Below, piece by piece: positions 5,871 to 6,830 of a stretch of DNA of 6,830 nt (position 1 is the stretch's first letter; each line of letters opens with the position of its first letter). This stretch comes from Sandaracinaceae bacterium (GTDB taxonomy: Bacteria; Myxococcota_A; Polyangia; Polyangiales; Houyiibacteriaceae), in assembly GCA_012514415.1 (NCBI GenBank), contig JAAZAH010000121.1, forward strand, positions 1 to 6,830, written 5' to 3'. A model generated the notes under the pieces. The model made no database searches, had not been told where the DNA came from, and worked only from the letters and a program-made list of their open reading frames with translations. Both the position numbers and the translations under genes were made by a program.

Positions 5871-5876
5871 TAAGCT
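5871..5876 (+). promoter_or_regulatory. Possible leaderless -10 box of the sirtuin gene
   Basis: TAAGCT, then 6 nt, then ATG at 5883. The upstream bases hold no Shine-Dalgarno at a workable spacing and no clear -35. If real, the sirtuin has its own promoter within the plus-strand series. Confidence 0.45.
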
Positions 5877-5882
5877 GAGCCT

Positions 5883-6659
5883 ATGGAGCTTGTCCTCTTT
5901 CTCACCGGAGCGGGCATCTCGGCGGAGAGCGGGATCCCCACGTTCCGAGGTCCCGAGGGCTATTGGCGCGTCGGCTCGAGGAACTATCGCCCGACTGAGC
6001 TGGCGACGTTTGCGGCGTTCCGCGAGATGCCTTCCGAGGTCTGGGGTTGGTATCTTTACCGCCGGGGCATCTGCCTCTCGGCCGAACCAAACGCCGCGCA
6101 TGAGGCGCTCGTCCGGCTCGAGCGCGCCATCGGCGAGCGCTTTCATCTGATCACGCAAAACGTCGATGGTCTCCACCTTAGGGCAGGGCACGATCCCAAG
6201 CGCGTCTACCGGATCCACGGCGACCTCCACTCTTTCCGCTGCATGGAGGATTGTTCGTTCGACGTGCATCCCATCCCCGACGATCTGGGTCCGAAATGGG
6301 AAAAAGGCCGACTTCCCACGGCCGATGAGCTGGAGAGACTCCGCTGCAAGCATTGCGGCGCGCTTGGAAGGCCCCATGTGCTCTTTTTCGATGAGAGCTA
6401 TAACGAAGAACTCTTCTATTTTGAGAGCGCGCGGCGAAAGGCTTTCGACGCCGACGCGCTTTTTGTCGTCGGGACGAGCTTTGCGACGAATCTGCCGAAC
6501 CAACTCGCTGCCATCGCCGAGACGCGCGGGATCCCGCTTTATATCATCGATCCCGAGCCGGGTCCCTATGCGCGCCTCGCTGAAGCAAGCGGCGGCGGCT
6601 ATTTCCAAGGGAGCGCGGTCGAGCTCCTCCCTCCACTCATTGAAAGGGAGATCGATTGA
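5883..6659 (+). CDS. Sir2-family NAD-dependent protein deacylase, class III-like
   Basis: A 258-residue complete sirtuin. It removes acyl groups from lysine using NAD+, giving nicotinamide and O-acyl-ADP-ribose, in the cytoplasm. The motifs in order are GAGISAESGIPTFRG (9-23) for NAD binding, QNVDGLH (92-98), catalytic His112 in RIHGDLHSF, zinc ligands Cys120, Cys124, Cys155 and Cys158, RPHVLFFDES (163-172), and GTS (197-199) of the second NAD site. Tyr57-x-x-Arg60 in WYLYRR aligns with the Tyr/Arg pair of SIRT5 and E. coli CobB that binds succinyl and malonyl groups, so desuccinylase activity is plausible. The segment after GTS (FATNLPN) departs from the more common pattern with Pro-Ala. A TTG-initiated gene overlaps the stop, so the two are translationally coupled. 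The start lacks a Shine-Dalgarno and has TAAGCT 6 nt upstream. Confidence 0.96.
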   Translation: MELVLFLTGAGISAESGIPTFRGPEGYWRVGSRNYRPTELATFAAFREMPSEVWGWYLYRRGICLSAEPNAAHEALVRLERAIGERFHLITQNVDGLHLRAGHDPKRVYRIHGDLHSFRCMEDCSFDVHPIPDDLGPKWEKGRLPTADELERLRCKHCGALGRPHVLFFDESYNEELFYFESARRKAFDADALFVVGTSFATNLPNQLAAIAETRGIPLYIIDPEPGPYARLAEASGGGYFQGSAVELLPPLIEREID

Positions 6660-6830
6660 GGTTCGTTCCGTCTGCCGCTGACGATTTGCTTGCTCCCCTT
6701 CCGGGCTCGCTCACGGGACGCGCTCTGTCGTCGCTCGCCCTCCGCAATATGCATGAGCTTCTCATGAAGGCCGAGGGCGACGAGCCGATGCTTGTTCACC
6801 TTCGGAAGCTCCTTCGCGAGCGCCGCTTCG
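6656..6830 (+). CDS. Partial hypothetical protein coupled to the sirtuin gene
   Basis: An open frame from TTG6656 to the window edge, 58 codons, C-terminus missing. The TTG overlaps the sirtuin TGA as TTGA, and GGGAG (6646-6650) inside the sirtuin gene lies 5 nt before it, an ideal Shine-Dalgarno spacing. Codon use resembles that of its neighbours. The visible part is Leu-rich and helical: ADDLLAPLPGSLTGRALSS, then LRNMHELLMKAEGDEPMLVHLRKLL. It shows no signal peptide or membrane segment. I do not recognise the family. The overlap implies co-expression with the sirtuin and perhaps a shared process. Confidence 0.6.
   Translation, partial: MRFVPSAADDLLAPLPGSLTGRALSSLALRNMHELLMKAEGDEPMLVHLRKLLRERRF

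Noticed and set aside
5547..6608. Minus-strand open frame of about 353 codons
   Set aside because: Fully antisense to yhbY and the sirtuin gene, both strongly identified by motifs; a product of GC-rich codon bias.

Overview
The window looks like chromosomal DNA from a high-GC Gram-negative bacterium. It encodes an apparent outer-membrane beta-barrel protein, an acid-rich lipoprotein with no Asp at +2, PurT, a YhbY-type ribosome factor, a class-III-like sirtuin and a tRNA-Gly with an encoded CCA. Asp/Glu-rich surface lipoproteins beside ordinary housekeeping genes fit Myxococcota, Bradymonadota or another deltaproteobacterial-type lineage. That placement is inference; nothing in the window fixes the taxonomy.

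Layout. (a) 1-1604 is an accessory-looking block: a partial, unrecognised minus-strand gene runs off the left edge (1-224), and divergent from it is a plus-strand gene resembling XcbB/CpsF capsule proteins (310-1380). That gene converges on a small minus-strand protein with a CxxC motif (1398-1604). (b) 1605-2006 has no convincing gene: one doubtful basic ORF and several inverted repeats. (c) 2007-4803 is a minus-strand series, read right to left: a CAP/SCP-domain lipoprotein, purT, a small beta-barrel protein, tRNA-Gly(GCC) and a strong intrinsic terminator. (d) 4804-5011 is a divergent intergenic region with several small inverted repeats. (e) 5012-6830 is a plus-strand series: a DUF962/Mpo1-like membrane protein, a YhbY CRM-domain protein, a sirtuin, and a downstream gene that starts on a TTG overlapping the sirtuin stop and runs off the right edge.

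No dedicated multi-gene defence or biosynthetic system is visible. The most striking signal is in gene starts. Four genes (CAP lipoprotein, DUF962, sirtuin, beta-barrel protein) lack a Shine-Dalgarno sequence but have a TAnnnT hexamer 6 or 7 nt before the ATG, the geometry of leaderless transcripts. Other genes in the same window have clear Shine-Dalgarno sites, so two initiation modes seem to coexist. YhbY is a third case: a good Shine-Dalgarno site sits ahead of an in-frame ATT rather than its first ATG.
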